NCBI GenBank assembly: GCA_017303535.1
Contig: JAFLCO010000007.1
Location: 1-49,623 of the forward strand
DNA from: Planctomycetota bacterium
GTDB taxonomy: Bacteria; Planctomycetota; Planctomycetia; Pirellulales; PNKZ01
DNA: 49,623 nt
Direction: 5' to 3'
Positions 25,288-34,533 of this stretch are shown one piece after another. The notes beneath the pieces were generated by a model. It saw only the letters and a program-made list of their open reading frames with translations. It searched no databases and had not been told where the DNA came from. Position 1 is the stretch's first letter; every line of letters starts with the position of its first letter. The position numbers and the translations under genes are program-made.

Positions 25288-26220
25288 TCAAACAAACAAA
25301 TCGAGCAGTCCGACGGCGAGCAATCCCAAGCTCACGATCGCGTTGCAGTTGAAAAACGCCGCGTTGACGCGAGTGAGATCGTCGGGGCGAACCAGGGCGT
25401 GTTCGTAGATCAACAGCACGGCGACGGCCGCGACGCCGAAGTACCACGCCGTTCCGAACGCCGGAAACATGCTCGGCACCAGGGCGAAGAGCAGCACCGT
25501 CAGCAGGTGGCAGCCTGCGGCAAGGCGCAGGGCTCCGGCGACGCCGAACTTCGCCGGGACGCTGCGGAGCCGGAGCTTGCGATCAATATCAATGTCCTGC
25601 GTCGCATAGATGATGTCGAACCCGGCGACCCAAAACAGCACGGCGAGGCCGAGGATGATCGGGGGCCAAGGAATCTGAAATGCCGTGTCGCCCAAGATCG
25701 CGATCCACGCGGAGATCGGGGCCAACATCAACGACGTACCGAGCCAGAAGTGGGCCAGCGACGTGAACCGCTTGGTCAGACTGTAGCCGCAGATGAACGC
25801 GAGAAACGGCACCGAGAGACTCAGCGGCCATCGATTCGGCAGGAACAACAGCGTGCTCGCGACAAAGCCGACCGAGCAAGCGACGGTCCAACCGATCACG
25901 GTGCCGCGCGACATCAGCCCGGCGGGAATATGCCGCTTTTGCGTCCGCGGGTTCTCGGCGTCGAACTTCCAATCAACCACGCGATTAAACGCCATGGCTG
26001 CGCTGCGAGCAAAGACCATGCAGAGGAGGATGCCAAGGAGTTCTTGCGGACGAAACCACGGCTCGATCGTTTCGTGGAGATCGAATACCCACCGCCGCAC
26101 AATGACGCCAGAGTACGTGAGGTTGATCTCACGTCGTAGTGACCAAGCCATCGCCGCACTCAGCAGCGCAAACGGCAGCGCGAAGATCGTGTGGCTGAAG
26201 CGGATCAACTCGCCGAACAT
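25288..26220 (-). CDS. mqnP: UbiA-family prenyltransferase, probably MqnP of menaquinone synthesis
   Basis: 310-residue polytopic membrane prenyltransferase that should attach the polyprenyl chain to 1,4-dihydroxy-6-naphthoate (or a closely related acid). Two Asp-rich motifs bind Mg-diphosphate: NRVVDWKFDAENPRT (NX3DX3D) and YATQDIDIDRKLRLRS (YX2QDX3D); eight to nine membrane helices are visible. ELIRFSHTIFALPFAL at the start is typical of the MqnP/UbiA group. ATG 26220 is used here; a TTG at 26235 adding LAKLR is equally plausible and would put the start at the edge of a heptamer palindrome. The long upstream frame is repeat sequence. Between ubiX and mqnE in a menaquinone cluster. Confidence 0.88.
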   Translation of the reverse strand: MFGELIRFSHTIFALPFALLSAAMAWSLRREINLTYSGVIVRRWVFDLHETIEPWFRPQELLGILLCMVFARSAAMAFNRVVDWKFDAENPRTQKRHIPAGLMSRGTVIGWTVACSVGFVASTLLFLPNRWPLSLSVPFLAFICGYSLTKRFTSLAHFWLGTSLMLAPISAWIAILGDTAFQIPWPPIILGLAVLFWVAGFDIIYATQDIDIDRKLRLRSVPAKFGVAGALRLAAGCHLLTVLLFALVPSMFPAFGTAWYFGVAAVAVLLIYEHALVRPDDLTRVNAAFFNCNAIVSLGLLAVGLLDLFV

Positions 26221-26233
26221 GCGGAGCTTGGCC

Positions 26234-26339
26234 AATGGGGAAGTCGGAATGGGGAATGGGGAATGGGCAGACCCTGACGCACCACCGGCGTCGACGCTCC
26301 GCAGTTCATTCCCCATTCCCCACTCCCCATTCCCCATTA
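26234..26339. repeat. Heptamer-repeat palindrome, GGAATGG word, copy 1
   Basis: Left arm 26234-26268 and right arm 26306-26339 are built from GGGGAAT/GGGGAGT 7-mers and their complement, with a 37-base spacer. The right arm contains the ubiX stop codon (26337-26339, TAA read out of the repeat) and the left arm meets the TTG start option of ubiA, so the element spans the whole gap. Confidence 0.88.
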
Positions 26340-27035
26340 CTCTGCCTCTCCCCATCGCTTCATCAGCGCGTTGGCCACGCCGAGTTGGTCGCAAATTCGG
26401 GCCACGACGAAGTCGACCAAGTCTCGCAAGGTCCGCGCGCCGTGGTACCAGCCGGGCATCGCCGGGAGCACGACCGCGCCGGCTTCGGCCGAGCGGCGCA
26501 TGTTGTCGAGCTGGATCATCGAAAGCGGCGTCTCTCGTGGCACGAGGATCAGCTTTCGGCGTTCTTTCAGGTGTACGTCGGCGGCCCGTTGGATGAGGTT
26601 CGCACTCGTGCCGTGCGCGATGCCGCTCAAGGTGCCGCCGCTGCACGGGCAGACAACCATGCCCGCGGTGAGCGACGAGCCGCTGGCGATCGGCGCGAAG
26701 AGGTTCTGATGATGGTGATACGTGAACCGATCAACGACGGCGTCACCAGCCCGATGGCGATCCAGCGGCCCGTCGCCGAGCACGGCCCGGAGTGTTTCCC
26801 AGCGCGGCGACGTTTCGAAGTCGTCGACCGTCGGCGGCAGCAGGTCGTCGAGCGCGACCGACTTCAGATCGAGGTCCAAGTCGAGTTCTTGCTTCAGCAC
26901 CGCAGCCCCGGCCGGCGAAATGCTCACGGCCACGTCGCACCCGGCTGCGAGCAGCACGTCCAACAAACGCACGGCGTAAGCGGCCCCGCTGGCACCGGTC
27001 ATCGCAAGCACGATTTTTTTACCGGCGCTAGTCAT
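26337..27035 (-). CDS. ubiX: UbiX-family flavin prenyltransferase with an internal insertion
   Basis: 232-residue FMN prenyltransferase that makes prenylated FMN for a UbiD-type decarboxylase; in the futalosine route that pair removes the naphthoate carboxyl group. The core is clear: IVLAMTGASGAAYAVRLLDVL, APIASGS, MVVCPCSGGTLSGIAHGTSANLIQRAADVHLKERRKLILVPRETPLS split at PCSGGTLSGIA and LVPRETPLS, and PAMPGWYHG. Usual UbiX proteins have about 190 residues; here about 35-40 extra residues lie between the first half and FAPIASGS (around residues 60-105, including a HHH run). No ubiD is in view. It is 3 bases downstream of ubiE. Confidence 0.9.
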   Translation of the reverse strand: MTSAGKKIVLAMTGASGAAYAVRLLDVLLAAGCDVAVSISPAGAAVLKQELDLDLDLKSVALDDLLPPTVDDFETSPRWETLRAVLGDGPLDRHRAGDAVVDRFTYHHHQNLFAPIASGSSLTAGMVVCPCSGGTLSGIAHGTSANLIQRAADVHLKERRKLILVPRETPLSMIQLDNMRRSAEAGAVVLPAMPGWYHGARTLRDLVDFVVARICDQLGVANALMKRWGEAE

Positions 27036-27038
27036 CGG

Positions 27039-27779
27039 TTACTTCGTCCCCACGTACAAGGTCGCAATGCCCATCGTAAACGGCTTGAACCAAACGTCGC
27101 GCAAGCCGGCCGTGCGCATTCGCGCCGCCAGGGCTTCGCCGCACGGGAACTCGCCGACGCTCGCCGGCAAGTAGCTGTAGGCCTGCTGCGGCGAGCCGCT
27201 GAGCCATTGCCCGATCCGCGGCAGGATGTTGGCGAAGTACCAGTTGTAGACCGCGCGGAACGGTCGCCACGCCGGCTGCGAAAACTCCAGCACCGCCACT
27301 TTTCCGCCCGGCGCACAGACGCGCGTCATCTCGCGCAGCCCGCGATCCGTATCGGTGACGTTGCGCAAGCCGAACGCCACGCAGACGATCTGAAACTTCG
27401 CGTCGGGAAACGGGAGGTGCTGAGCGTCGGCTTCGACGAACGTCAGTCGTCCGTCGCCGCCGGCCGCGGTGCCCTTCTTGCGGCCGATCGTCAACATCGG
27501 ATGGCAGAAGTCTGCCCCGACGATCGGAAGTTTTCCGCCGGCCGCTTTGTCATACGCCAGGGCCAAGTCGCCCGTGCCTGTGCAAAGATCCAAGATCGGG
27601 CCTGCTCCCGGCTGCGGCGGCACGAGCGTGACCGTCTTCTTCCGCCACCGCTTATCGATCGACATCGATAGCAGATGATTGAGCAGATCGTAGCGCGGCG
27701 CGATCTCGCCGAACATGCTCCGAATGCGGCGCTCGGATTTGTCGACGGTCGTCGGGCGGTCGGCGGCTGCGGTAGACAT
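27039..27779 (-). CDS. menG: Demethylmenaquinone methyltransferase UbiE/MenG
   Basis: 246-residue SAM-dependent methyltransferase for the last step of menaquinone synthesis. Class I motifs: ILDLCTGTGDLAL (SAM loop), VGADFCHPML, EADAQHLPFPDAKFQIVCVAFGLRNV (cut at ADAQHLPFPD) and GGKVAVLEFSQP; FGEIAPRYDLLNHLLSM near residue 23 is the UbiE signature. ATG 27779 was chosen; the frame extends to 27848 but the extra residues are not family-like. It is the first gene of ubiE-ubiX-ubiA-mqnE, divergent from comB, so its promoter should lie in 27780-27980. Since the organism uses futalosine, MenG activity is more likely than ubiquinone methylation. Confidence 0.92.
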   Translation of the reverse strand: MSTAAADRPTTVDKSERRIRSMFGEIAPRYDLLNHLLSMSIDKRWRKKTVTLVPPQPGAGPILDLCTGTGDLALAYDKAAGGKLPIVGADFCHPMLTIGRKKGTAAGGDGRLTFVEADAQHLPFPDAKFQIVCVAFGLRNVTDTDRGLREMTRVCAPGGKVAVLEFSQPAWRPFRAVYNWYFANILPRIGQWLSGSPQQAYSYLPASVGEFPCGEALAARMRTAGLRDVWFKPFTMGIATLYVGTK

Positions 27780-27982
27780 AGCTCGTTGGAAGGTGCGACA
27801 CGCCGCGAAGGGCGAACCCGACACAAACGGTTGATTGTTGTCGGCCACCCCTGGGTTGCAAAGGGGCTTCTGGGGTACGATAGGGCCGTTTTAAGAGTGA
27901 AAATCGCTCGATCCGCGGCCGCTCTAGAGCCTAACCGCGAACCGGTCGCCGCCGTTAACCGTCTTCTCTTCCAACGCTCCAA

Positions 27983-28708
27983 ATGCTCGAACTTCGCGTC
28001 CATCTGCTGCCGGCGCTCGTCGACCCCGCCGACATGGCGGGCCGTACGGTGATCGTCGTCGACGTGCTGCGGGCCACGACGACGATTTGCCACGCTCTGG
28101 CGGCCGGGGCCGAGTGCGTGGTGCCGTGCCTCGAAATCGACGAAGCCCGCGCGACGGCGGCGAAGCTTGGCGCTGACGCGAGGCTTGGCGGCGAACGGCT
28201 CGGCCGACGGATCGAAGGTTTCCACTTCGGCAACTCGCCTTCCGAGTACACGCGAGAAAGCGTGGCGGGCCGCACGGTCGTCTTCACCACGACCAACGGG
28301 ACCCGCGCGATGCGCCGGGCCGCACAAGCCGGCGAAGTGCTGATGGGGGCGTTCGTCAACTTGTCGGCGGTTGTTGCGGCGGCCGCGGAGTGCGAACGCG
28401 CCGACGTATTGTGTGCGGGGACCGGTGGCGTCATCACGGCCGAAGATGCGCTGTTTGCCGGAGCCGTGGTCGATCGACTCGGCCTGCCTGCCGCAGGGCT
28501 CAACGATCAAGCTCTTCTGGCCCGCGACGCGTGGCGAACATTCGCCCACTCCGGCCGTCCGCTCGCCGCGGCGTTGCGCGAGTGCCAAGGAGGCCGGAAC
28601 TTAATCGCCGAAGGATTTGACGCCGACATCGACACGGCCGCGGAAATCGACGCTCGCAATGTGCTGCCGCGGCTCGATCTTCCGAGTGGCCGGATCACGC
28701 TGCGGTAG
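27983..28708 (+). CDS. comB: 2-phosphosulfolactate phosphatase family protein (ComB)
   Basis: 241-residue protein of the ComB family, Mg-dependent phosphatases described for coenzyme M synthesis in archaea and found widely in bacteria without that pathway. Typical: VIVVDVLRATTTICHAL near residue 24, FHFGNSPSEYT, VVFTTTNGTRAM and the Gly-rich CAGTGG. Substrate in this organism is unknown; sulfolactate metabolism is one option, but comA and comC are not near. It is divergent from the menaquinone cluster and upstream of the glycyl-tRNA synthetase gene (125 bases). Confidence 0.88.
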   Translation: MLELRVHLLPALVDPADMAGRTVIVVDVLRATTTICHALAAGAECVVPCLEIDEARATAAKLGADARLGGERLGRRIEGFHFGNSPSEYTRESVAGRTVVFTTTNGTRAMRRAAQAGEVLMGAFVNLSAVVAAAAECERADVLCAGTGGVITAEDALFAGAVVDRLGLPAAGLNDQALLARDAWRTFAHSGRPLAAALRECQGGRNLIAEGFDADIDTAAEIDARNVLPRLDLPSGRITLR

Positions 28709-28797
28709 ACCCCTTTTTGCCCGGCCGGTAAACTTAATCGCTTGCGATTTCGCCCCAGGTATTCACCTGGGGATATTGAACGGATCGCAATGCTGCA

Positions 28798-28832
28798 ACT
28801 GCCCACTGACTCCTTACAACTGACGACTGCCT
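28798..28832. repeat. Single arm of heptamer repeat (ACTGACT/ACTGACG type) before glyS
   Basis: The 35 bases directly before the glycyl-tRNA synthetase ATG read as 7-mers ACTGCCC, ACTGACT, CCTTACA, ACTGACG, ACTGCCT. No inverse arm is present, so this is a solitary or decayed arm of the GTCCGTT-like class. Confidence 0.55.
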
Positions 28833-28833
28833 C

Positions 28834-30504
<1,671 letters not shown>

Positions 30505-30593
30505 TTCGTTGTCCGTTGTCAGTGGTCAGTTGAACTCATTTAGCCGCGGAGCTTGACTCCGCGATTCTTACAACGGACTACGGACAACGAACA
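30505..30593. repeat. Heptamer-repeat palindrome, GTCCGTT word, copy 2, with a REP arm nested inside
   Basis: Left arm (30505-30532) GTTCGTT, GTCCGTT, GTCAGTG, GTCAGTT begins at the base after the glyS stop; right arm (30570-30593) ACAACGG, ACTACGG, ACAACGA ends 7 bases before the next ATG. The spacer holds one arm of another family (TTTAGCCGCGGAGCTTG, 30538-30563). The element occupies the complete gap. Confidence 0.85.
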
Positions 30594-30600
30594 CATCCAC

Positions 30601-31422
30601 ATGCTCCCCGCCATCAGCCAGATCTGCACACTCCACGCGCCGCTGGAGAAAGACGTCGAAGATTTTGCCGCGGGGCATGTCGGCGCCGTCGAGCTTTGGC
30701 TGGGCAAGGTCGAAGGCTGGTTGGCTAATCGTAAGCCGCAAGAGTTGAAGGACCTGCTCGCGCGGCATGAGCTGGCCGCGCCCGTGGCGTCGTTCCAAGG
30801 TGGGCTGCTCGTCAGCCAAGGGGACGCCCGTCGCGAACATTGGCAGCACTTCGAACACCGGCTCGCGCTGTTGGCCGAGCTTGGCGTCGGCACGCTCGTC
30901 ATCGCCGGCGATATTCACGGCCCGCTCGATCAGCAAGCGCTCGACCGTGTGAACATGTCGCTCGCGCAAGCCGCTGAGAAGGCGCAAGCCGCCGGCGTGC
31001 GGTTGGCGCTGGAGTTTCAAGCCAACGCGACCTTGGCCAACAACTTGCAGACGGCCGCGGCCATCGTCGAACAGATCGGATCGCCGAACCTCGGCCTTTG
31101 CCTCGACGCGTATCATTACTACATCGGCCCCAGCAAAGAAGAAGACCTCGGGCTGCTGACGCCCGACAATCTGTTCCACGTGCAGCTCTGCGACCTGGTC
31201 GGTGTGCCGCGCGAGATGGCCTCCGACGGCGATCGAGTTCTCCCCGGCGACGGCGACTTCCGACTCGAGCCGATCGTGGCCCGGCTACGCGACATCGGCT
31301 ACCAGGGAGCCGTGTCGGTCGAGACGATGAACCCGCAGTTGTGGCAGATTCCACCGAGACAATTCGGCGAAATCGGGGTGACGGCGCTACGCAAGGTCTT
31401 GGGAATGGCGAGCGGAGGGTAG
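30601..31422 (+). CDS. Sugar phosphate isomerase/epimerase-like TIM-barrel protein
   Basis: 273-residue xylose isomerase-like TIM barrel without a signal peptide, so cytoplasmic. Metal-ligand positions of the family are visible: Glu in VRLALEFQANA, Asp/His in LGLCLDAYHYYIGPSKEEDL, HVQLCDLVGVPREMASDGDRVLPGDG (split at LCDLVGVP) and Glu in GAVSVETMNPQLW. It is probably an isomerase or epimerase of a sugar or inositol derivative (IolE/IolI-like), substrate unknown. ATG 30601 was chosen over an upstream in-frame start inside the repeat. It follows glyS with only the repeat between. Confidence 0.85.
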   Translation: MLPAISQICTLHAPLEKDVEDFAAGHVGAVELWLGKVEGWLANRKPQELKDLLARHELAAPVASFQGGLLVSQGDARREHWQHFEHRLALLAELGVGTLVIAGDIHGPLDQQALDRVNMSLAQAAEKAQAAGVRLALEFQANATLANNLQTAAAIVEQIGSPNLGLCLDAYHYYIGPSKEEDLGLLTPDNLFHVQLCDLVGVPREMASDGDRVLPGDGDFRLEPIVARLRDIGYQGAVSVETMNPQLWQIPPRQFGEIGVTALRKVLGMASGG

Positions 31423-31426
31423 GTAG

Positions 31427-31514
31427 AAATGGGGAAGTCGGAATGGGGAATTGGGAATGTTTTGATCGCCGAGTCGGTTCTCTCATTCCCCACTCCCCAT
31501 TCCCCACTCCCCAC
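31427..31514. repeat. Heptamer-repeat palindrome, GGAATGG word, copy 2
   Basis: Left arm 31427-31459 and right arm 31486-31514 with the same 7-mer words as the copy at 26234-26339; the phrase AATGGGGAAGTCGGAATGGGG is shared by both copies apart from its length. It begins 4 bases after the TIM-barrel stop. Confidence 0.88.
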
Positions 31515-31613
31515 TTGATTTACGCCAAACGCGTTGCAATCTCGCCGCCCCGCTGATCTACTAACGCTCAGAGGGGTCCTTTGGTTTCTTCCCGTCTGCA
31601 AAGGACCGGGGTT

Positions 31614-32759
31614 ATGCTTCGTCGAATTTTGTTCGGCTTCGTCGCTTTGGCGATGTTCGTGCCTGCGGCTCGCGCGCAAGTTGCGGTGGTCGGCGGCGGC
31701 GCTTCGTTCGGACTTTCTAACGGCTTCGGCGCGTTCGGCTCGCAGTCGTCGTTCACGACCGGCACGACGATCGTCGGCACGCCTGGTATGGCCGTCGGCG
31801 CGGTGACTTACGGACCGCTCGGGCCGTACACGAACTATTACTATGGCCCCGGCTTCGGCCCTGGCTATGGTTGGACCGGCGGCGGCGTTGGATGGCCGGC
31901 AGGCTACGGCCTGGGCTACTCGTCGCCGTGGGTCGGCTATGCTCCCGGCGGCTACGGCTATTGGCGCGGCTACCTCGGCCGGCCGTTCATCAACGGTTGG
32001 GCGCTGCCGCCGGCCGTGATTCCGGCCGAAACGATTTATGGTCCGGGCCCCGTACGGCGCATAATGGGCCTCGATCCGCCGCTGGGGACGCCGATCGTCA
32101 ATAACACGACGATCGTGAACAACGGTCCTGCCGCCGTGGCGACAGGAGTGCAACAGCCCGACGGCTTTGGCGTACTCGCGGGCGGCGCCGCACCGCCGCG
32201 ATTGCGCGTGCCTGCCACCAACGCGGCGGCTCGCGAACGGGCGAAGCGGCAACTCGAAATCGGCGACGGCTGGTTTCAAAAGCAACAGTACGGCGACGCG
32301 TGGATCGCCTATAAGGAAGCGGCCCGCGCCGCACCCGACGTCGCGGACGCGTACTTCCATCAAGCGGCCGCGGCCGTCGCGCAGCGGCGCTATGAAGCCG
32401 CCGTCGACGCGCTCAAGTACGGCTTGCGAATCTCGACGGCCTATCTCGACGGCGAGTTCAAGTACTCGAAGCTCTACGGCGACAACCGCATTTCGCAAAC
32501 AGCCCACCTCGAATCGCTGGCCCAAGCCGCCACGGACCAACCGTCGAGCGACTTGTACTTCCTCACCGGCGTGATGCTCTTCTTTGACGCCGAACCGCTG
32601 CGTGCCGCGCCGTTTTTCGCAAAGGCCAAGGAAGTGCAAGCCGGCGAGACGTGGCACATCGACGTCTTCCGCGTGATCCTGGCGCGAATGGAAGCCGACG
32701 CAAATCAGAACGCGCCGATTCAACAAGTCCGCGCCGACGCGGCCGGACAAGAGATTTAA
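31614..32759 (+). CDS. Exported Gly/Tyr-rich protein with C-terminal TPR repeats
   Basis: 381-residue protein, not recognised by function. Signal peptide residues 1-21 (LRRILFGFVALAMFVPAARA-Q). Residues about 22-150 are rich in Gly, Tyr, Pro and Trp (YYYGPGFGPGYGW, YGYWRGYLGR) and probably unstructured or wall-associated; a segment with IVNNTTIVNN follows. The C-terminal third (about 215-365) has helical pairs that look like TPR units: RAKRQLEIGDGWFQKQQYGDAWIAYKEA and ADAYFHQAAAAVAQRRYEAAVDALK, cut here at their turns. ATG 31614 with AAGGA eight bases upstream gives a clean signal peptide. It converges on the zinc-ribbon protein gene. Likely a planctomycete cell-envelope protein. Confidence 0.7.
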   Translation: MLRRILFGFVALAMFVPAARAQVAVVGGGASFGLSNGFGAFGSQSSFTTGTTIVGTPGMAVGAVTYGPLGPYTNYYYGPGFGPGYGWTGGGVGWPAGYGLGYSSPWVGYAPGGYGYWRGYLGRPFINGWALPPAVIPAETIYGPGPVRRIMGLDPPLGTPIVNNTTIVNNGPAAVATGVQQPDGFGVLAGGAAPPRLRVPATNAAARERAKRQLEIGDGWFQKQQYGDAWIAYKEAARAAPDVADAYFHQAAAAVAQRRYEAAVDALKYGLRISTAYLDGEFKYSKLYGDNRISQTAHLESLAQAATDQPSSDLYFLTGVMLFFDAEPLRAAPFFAKAKEVQAGETWHIDVFRVILARMEADANQNAPIQQVRADAAGQEI

Positions 32760-32779
32760 CGCGGCGCAAGCTACCGACT

Positions 32780-32808
32780 GTTTAGCCGTCGGACTTGTCC
32801 GACGAGTT
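32780..32808. repeat. Short hairpin (TTTAGCCGTCGGACTTGTCC variant) between convergent genes
   Basis: CGTCGGAC and GTCCGACG (32787-32794 and 32797-32804) form a stem beside TTTAGC, a variant of the family at 25195-25257. It may help end transcription of the two convergent genes. Confidence 0.6.
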
Positions 32809-33821
32809 CACGCCGCACGACGATGTCGCGTCGCATTCATCGCGACTCGACGTTCTCTCTCATGTTGGAGATTCACCGTCGGGACGCGCATCGCGAGCGA
32901 TGCGGCTAAACGGTCGGCTTCGCGTCGCTTACGTTCCGCTTCCAAGCTCCGCAGCATAACGATCGGCAGCACGCCGATCACCAAGGCGACGACGCCGGCC
33001 AGAAAGATCGGCATGCCGAGTTCTTGCAAGCGACTGCGCTCGGCCACAGCCCCCCAGCCGACCAAAAACCCGCCGCAGCTGAAAGCGGTCGTCGCTAGCC
33101 CGAGGAAGATCCAAGAGACGGCTAACGCGACGCGCTCGCCGGGTCGGATTTCTCCGCTGCGTGGACCGTCGTCGGCGTCGTCAAACTCGTCGGCGTCGTG
33201 CTCGTTCCACTCGTGGGGAGCGGGCTCGGGCGCAGAAGCTGGAGCATACGGATTCGGCGGGCCGCCGGGGCTGTGCGGCGAGGGATACTGCGGCGCGTAA
33301 GGCGGAGGGGCATATGGTCTCGTCGGCGGCGGTGCGAAAGCCGGCGGTTCTGCTTCGGCTCGCAGCGCACGAAAGTTCGAGGTCGGTGATGGTGTGTTGA
33401 AATGCGGACTACCGGCGGTTGCGCTCGCCTCGTCAAATCGGCGGCGCGACGTCGCTGTCACGCGCTCGACGTGCCGGAGCTTTTCGTTCAGTTCCCAGTT
33501 CGCGGCTTCCCAGCGGAGCGATGTCGTCCGCACCGGCTCACCGCGTGGCGGTTTGGCCGGCTGGAAGTCAGGCGTCTCTTCGCGCGGCGGCACGTACTTC
33601 GGCGCACGCGACTCGTGAGCGGCGGCCCCTTCGAGCAGTTCGGGCGTGAAGTCGGCCAGATCGAGCCCGGCGTCGATGATGCTTTTGGCTCCACTTTCGG
33701 CGACGCCGTCCGCCAAACCGGCGACCGGCCCGACAAGCGTGCCGCAGCGCGGACAGGCGTTCTTGCCGTCGGTCGGGCTGGTTACGCCCGGAACGTCTTG
33801 TCGACAGCTTTTGCACCACAT
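32808..33821 (-). CDS. Zinc-ribbon protein with two C-terminal membrane segments
   Basis: 337-residue protein, not recognised. Residues 1-27 form a zinc ribbon (Cys3, Cys6, Cys23, Cys26 in CKSC and CPRC). Then come an acidic region (LDLADFTPELLEG), a helical stretch RWEAANWELNEKLRHVERVT, a long Pro/Tyr/Ala-rich disordered part (about 150-215) and two transmembrane helices (about 240-268 and 279-300), followed by a basic tail rich in Arg. Topology suggests a cytosolic N-terminus tethered to the membrane. The start at 33821 is used because the zinc ribbon begins there; the frame continues upstream to 33899. Similar zinc-ribbon/2TM layouts are common among planctomycete hypotheticals. Confidence 0.65.
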   Translation of the reverse strand: MWCKSCRQDVPGVTSPTDGKNACPRCGTLVGPVAGLADGVAESGAKSIIDAGLDLADFTPELLEGAAAHESRAPKYVPPREETPDFQPAKPPRGEPVRTTSLRWEAANWELNEKLRHVERVTATSRRRFDEASATAGSPHFNTPSPTSNFRALRAEAEPPAFAPPPTRPYAPPPYAPQYPSPHSPGGPPNPYAPASAPEPAPHEWNEHDADEFDDADDGPRSGEIRPGERVALAVSWIFLGLATTAFSCGGFLVGWGAVAERSRLQELGMPIFLAGVVALVIGVLPIVMLRSLEAERKRREADRLAASLAMRVPTVNLQHERERRVAMNATRHRRAA

Positions 33822-33989
33822 AACAGGCCGCCTCGGCTGGTTTGCCGGCAACAAATAGCCGGCACCGACGACAGAGCCCGACTCCGCCGTCGCTCGCATT
33901 TATCGGCGACCTGGGCCGGCAAGCTGTAACGAATTCACAAACTTTACGGCCGGCGGCGGTGCAGACGCGACGGCGGTGCGATAGCATCA

Positions 33990-34019
33990 GCGAGCGGCGG
34001 GGTTCATCCCCGCCGTCCG
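33990..34019. repeat. Left copy of a 30-bp inverted REP pair
   Basis: This hairpin-forming 30-mer (GCGGCGGGG and CCCCGCCG arms) matches the reverse complement of 34479-34508 at 29 of 30 positions. The pair flanks the interrupted gene. Confidence 0.88.
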
Positions 34020-34053
34020 GCTAGTAACTGACAGAACGACAACCCTGGCATCG

Positions 34054-34425
34054 ATGGGATCTCAGCAAAGATCGGAAGAAATGGCAGCCTCGTTTTTCTT
34101 CGCTTGCGGCGAAGCTTACACGCTCAGTAACCACGGCTTCTACGCGATAGTCGATCGAATAAGGCAGGCCGCCTCAATGGACGAAACGAAGTTCATCGAG
34201 CCCATCATCCGTCCGCTGTAGGAAGGCTTCGATTTTTTGAATCTCGACGACGAAATTACGCCGGACAGCTTTCGCGCCTTTCTGTCGATAGCGAATCGTG
34301 AGTACGCTCGATGCTCGCAATCAAACGAGGCTGCGAAGATGCATGCGAACCACTACCAAGGCAACATAGACGCATGGTCCGAATTGCTCCGTCGGCTGCG
34401 CGCAGATTCACGTTCTGATGGATAG
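34054..34425 (+). pseudogene. Small gene interrupted by an in-frame TAG
   Basis: From ATG 34054 the frame encodes a 123-residue product of plausible composition, but the 56th codon (34219-34221) is TAG; the frame then stays open to TGA/TAG-type stop at 34423-34425. Upstream part: helical, with FFFACGEAYTLSNHGFYAIVDRI; downstream part: FDFLNLDDEITPDSFRAFLSIANREYARC and a helical tail. I do not recognise the family. The simplest reading is a CAG to TAG nonsense mutation. The stretch is more A+T-rich than its neighbours and lies between two inverted 30-bp repeats, so it may be foreign. A short ribosomal product or readthrough cannot be excluded. Confidence 0.55.
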
Positions 34426-34478
34426 GCAACGGCGCAATTGTTCGGCTACCCCGATACGCGACGCGGCTTCGAAAAACT

Positions 34479-34508
34479 CGGACGGCGGGGATAAACCCCG
34501 CCGCTCGC
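34479..34508. repeat. Right copy of the 30-bp inverted REP pair
   Basis: Reverse complement of 33990-34019 with one mismatch; ends 25 bases from the dapB stop codon. Confidence 0.88.
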
Positions 34509-34533
34509 CCAGCGGCAAAGATTATTCGTCGAA

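Noticed and set aside
31299..32750. Minus-strand ORF of 483 codons opposite the Gly/Tyr-rich TPR gene
   Set aside because: Antisense shadow; the plus frame has a clean signal peptide and ribosome-binding site.
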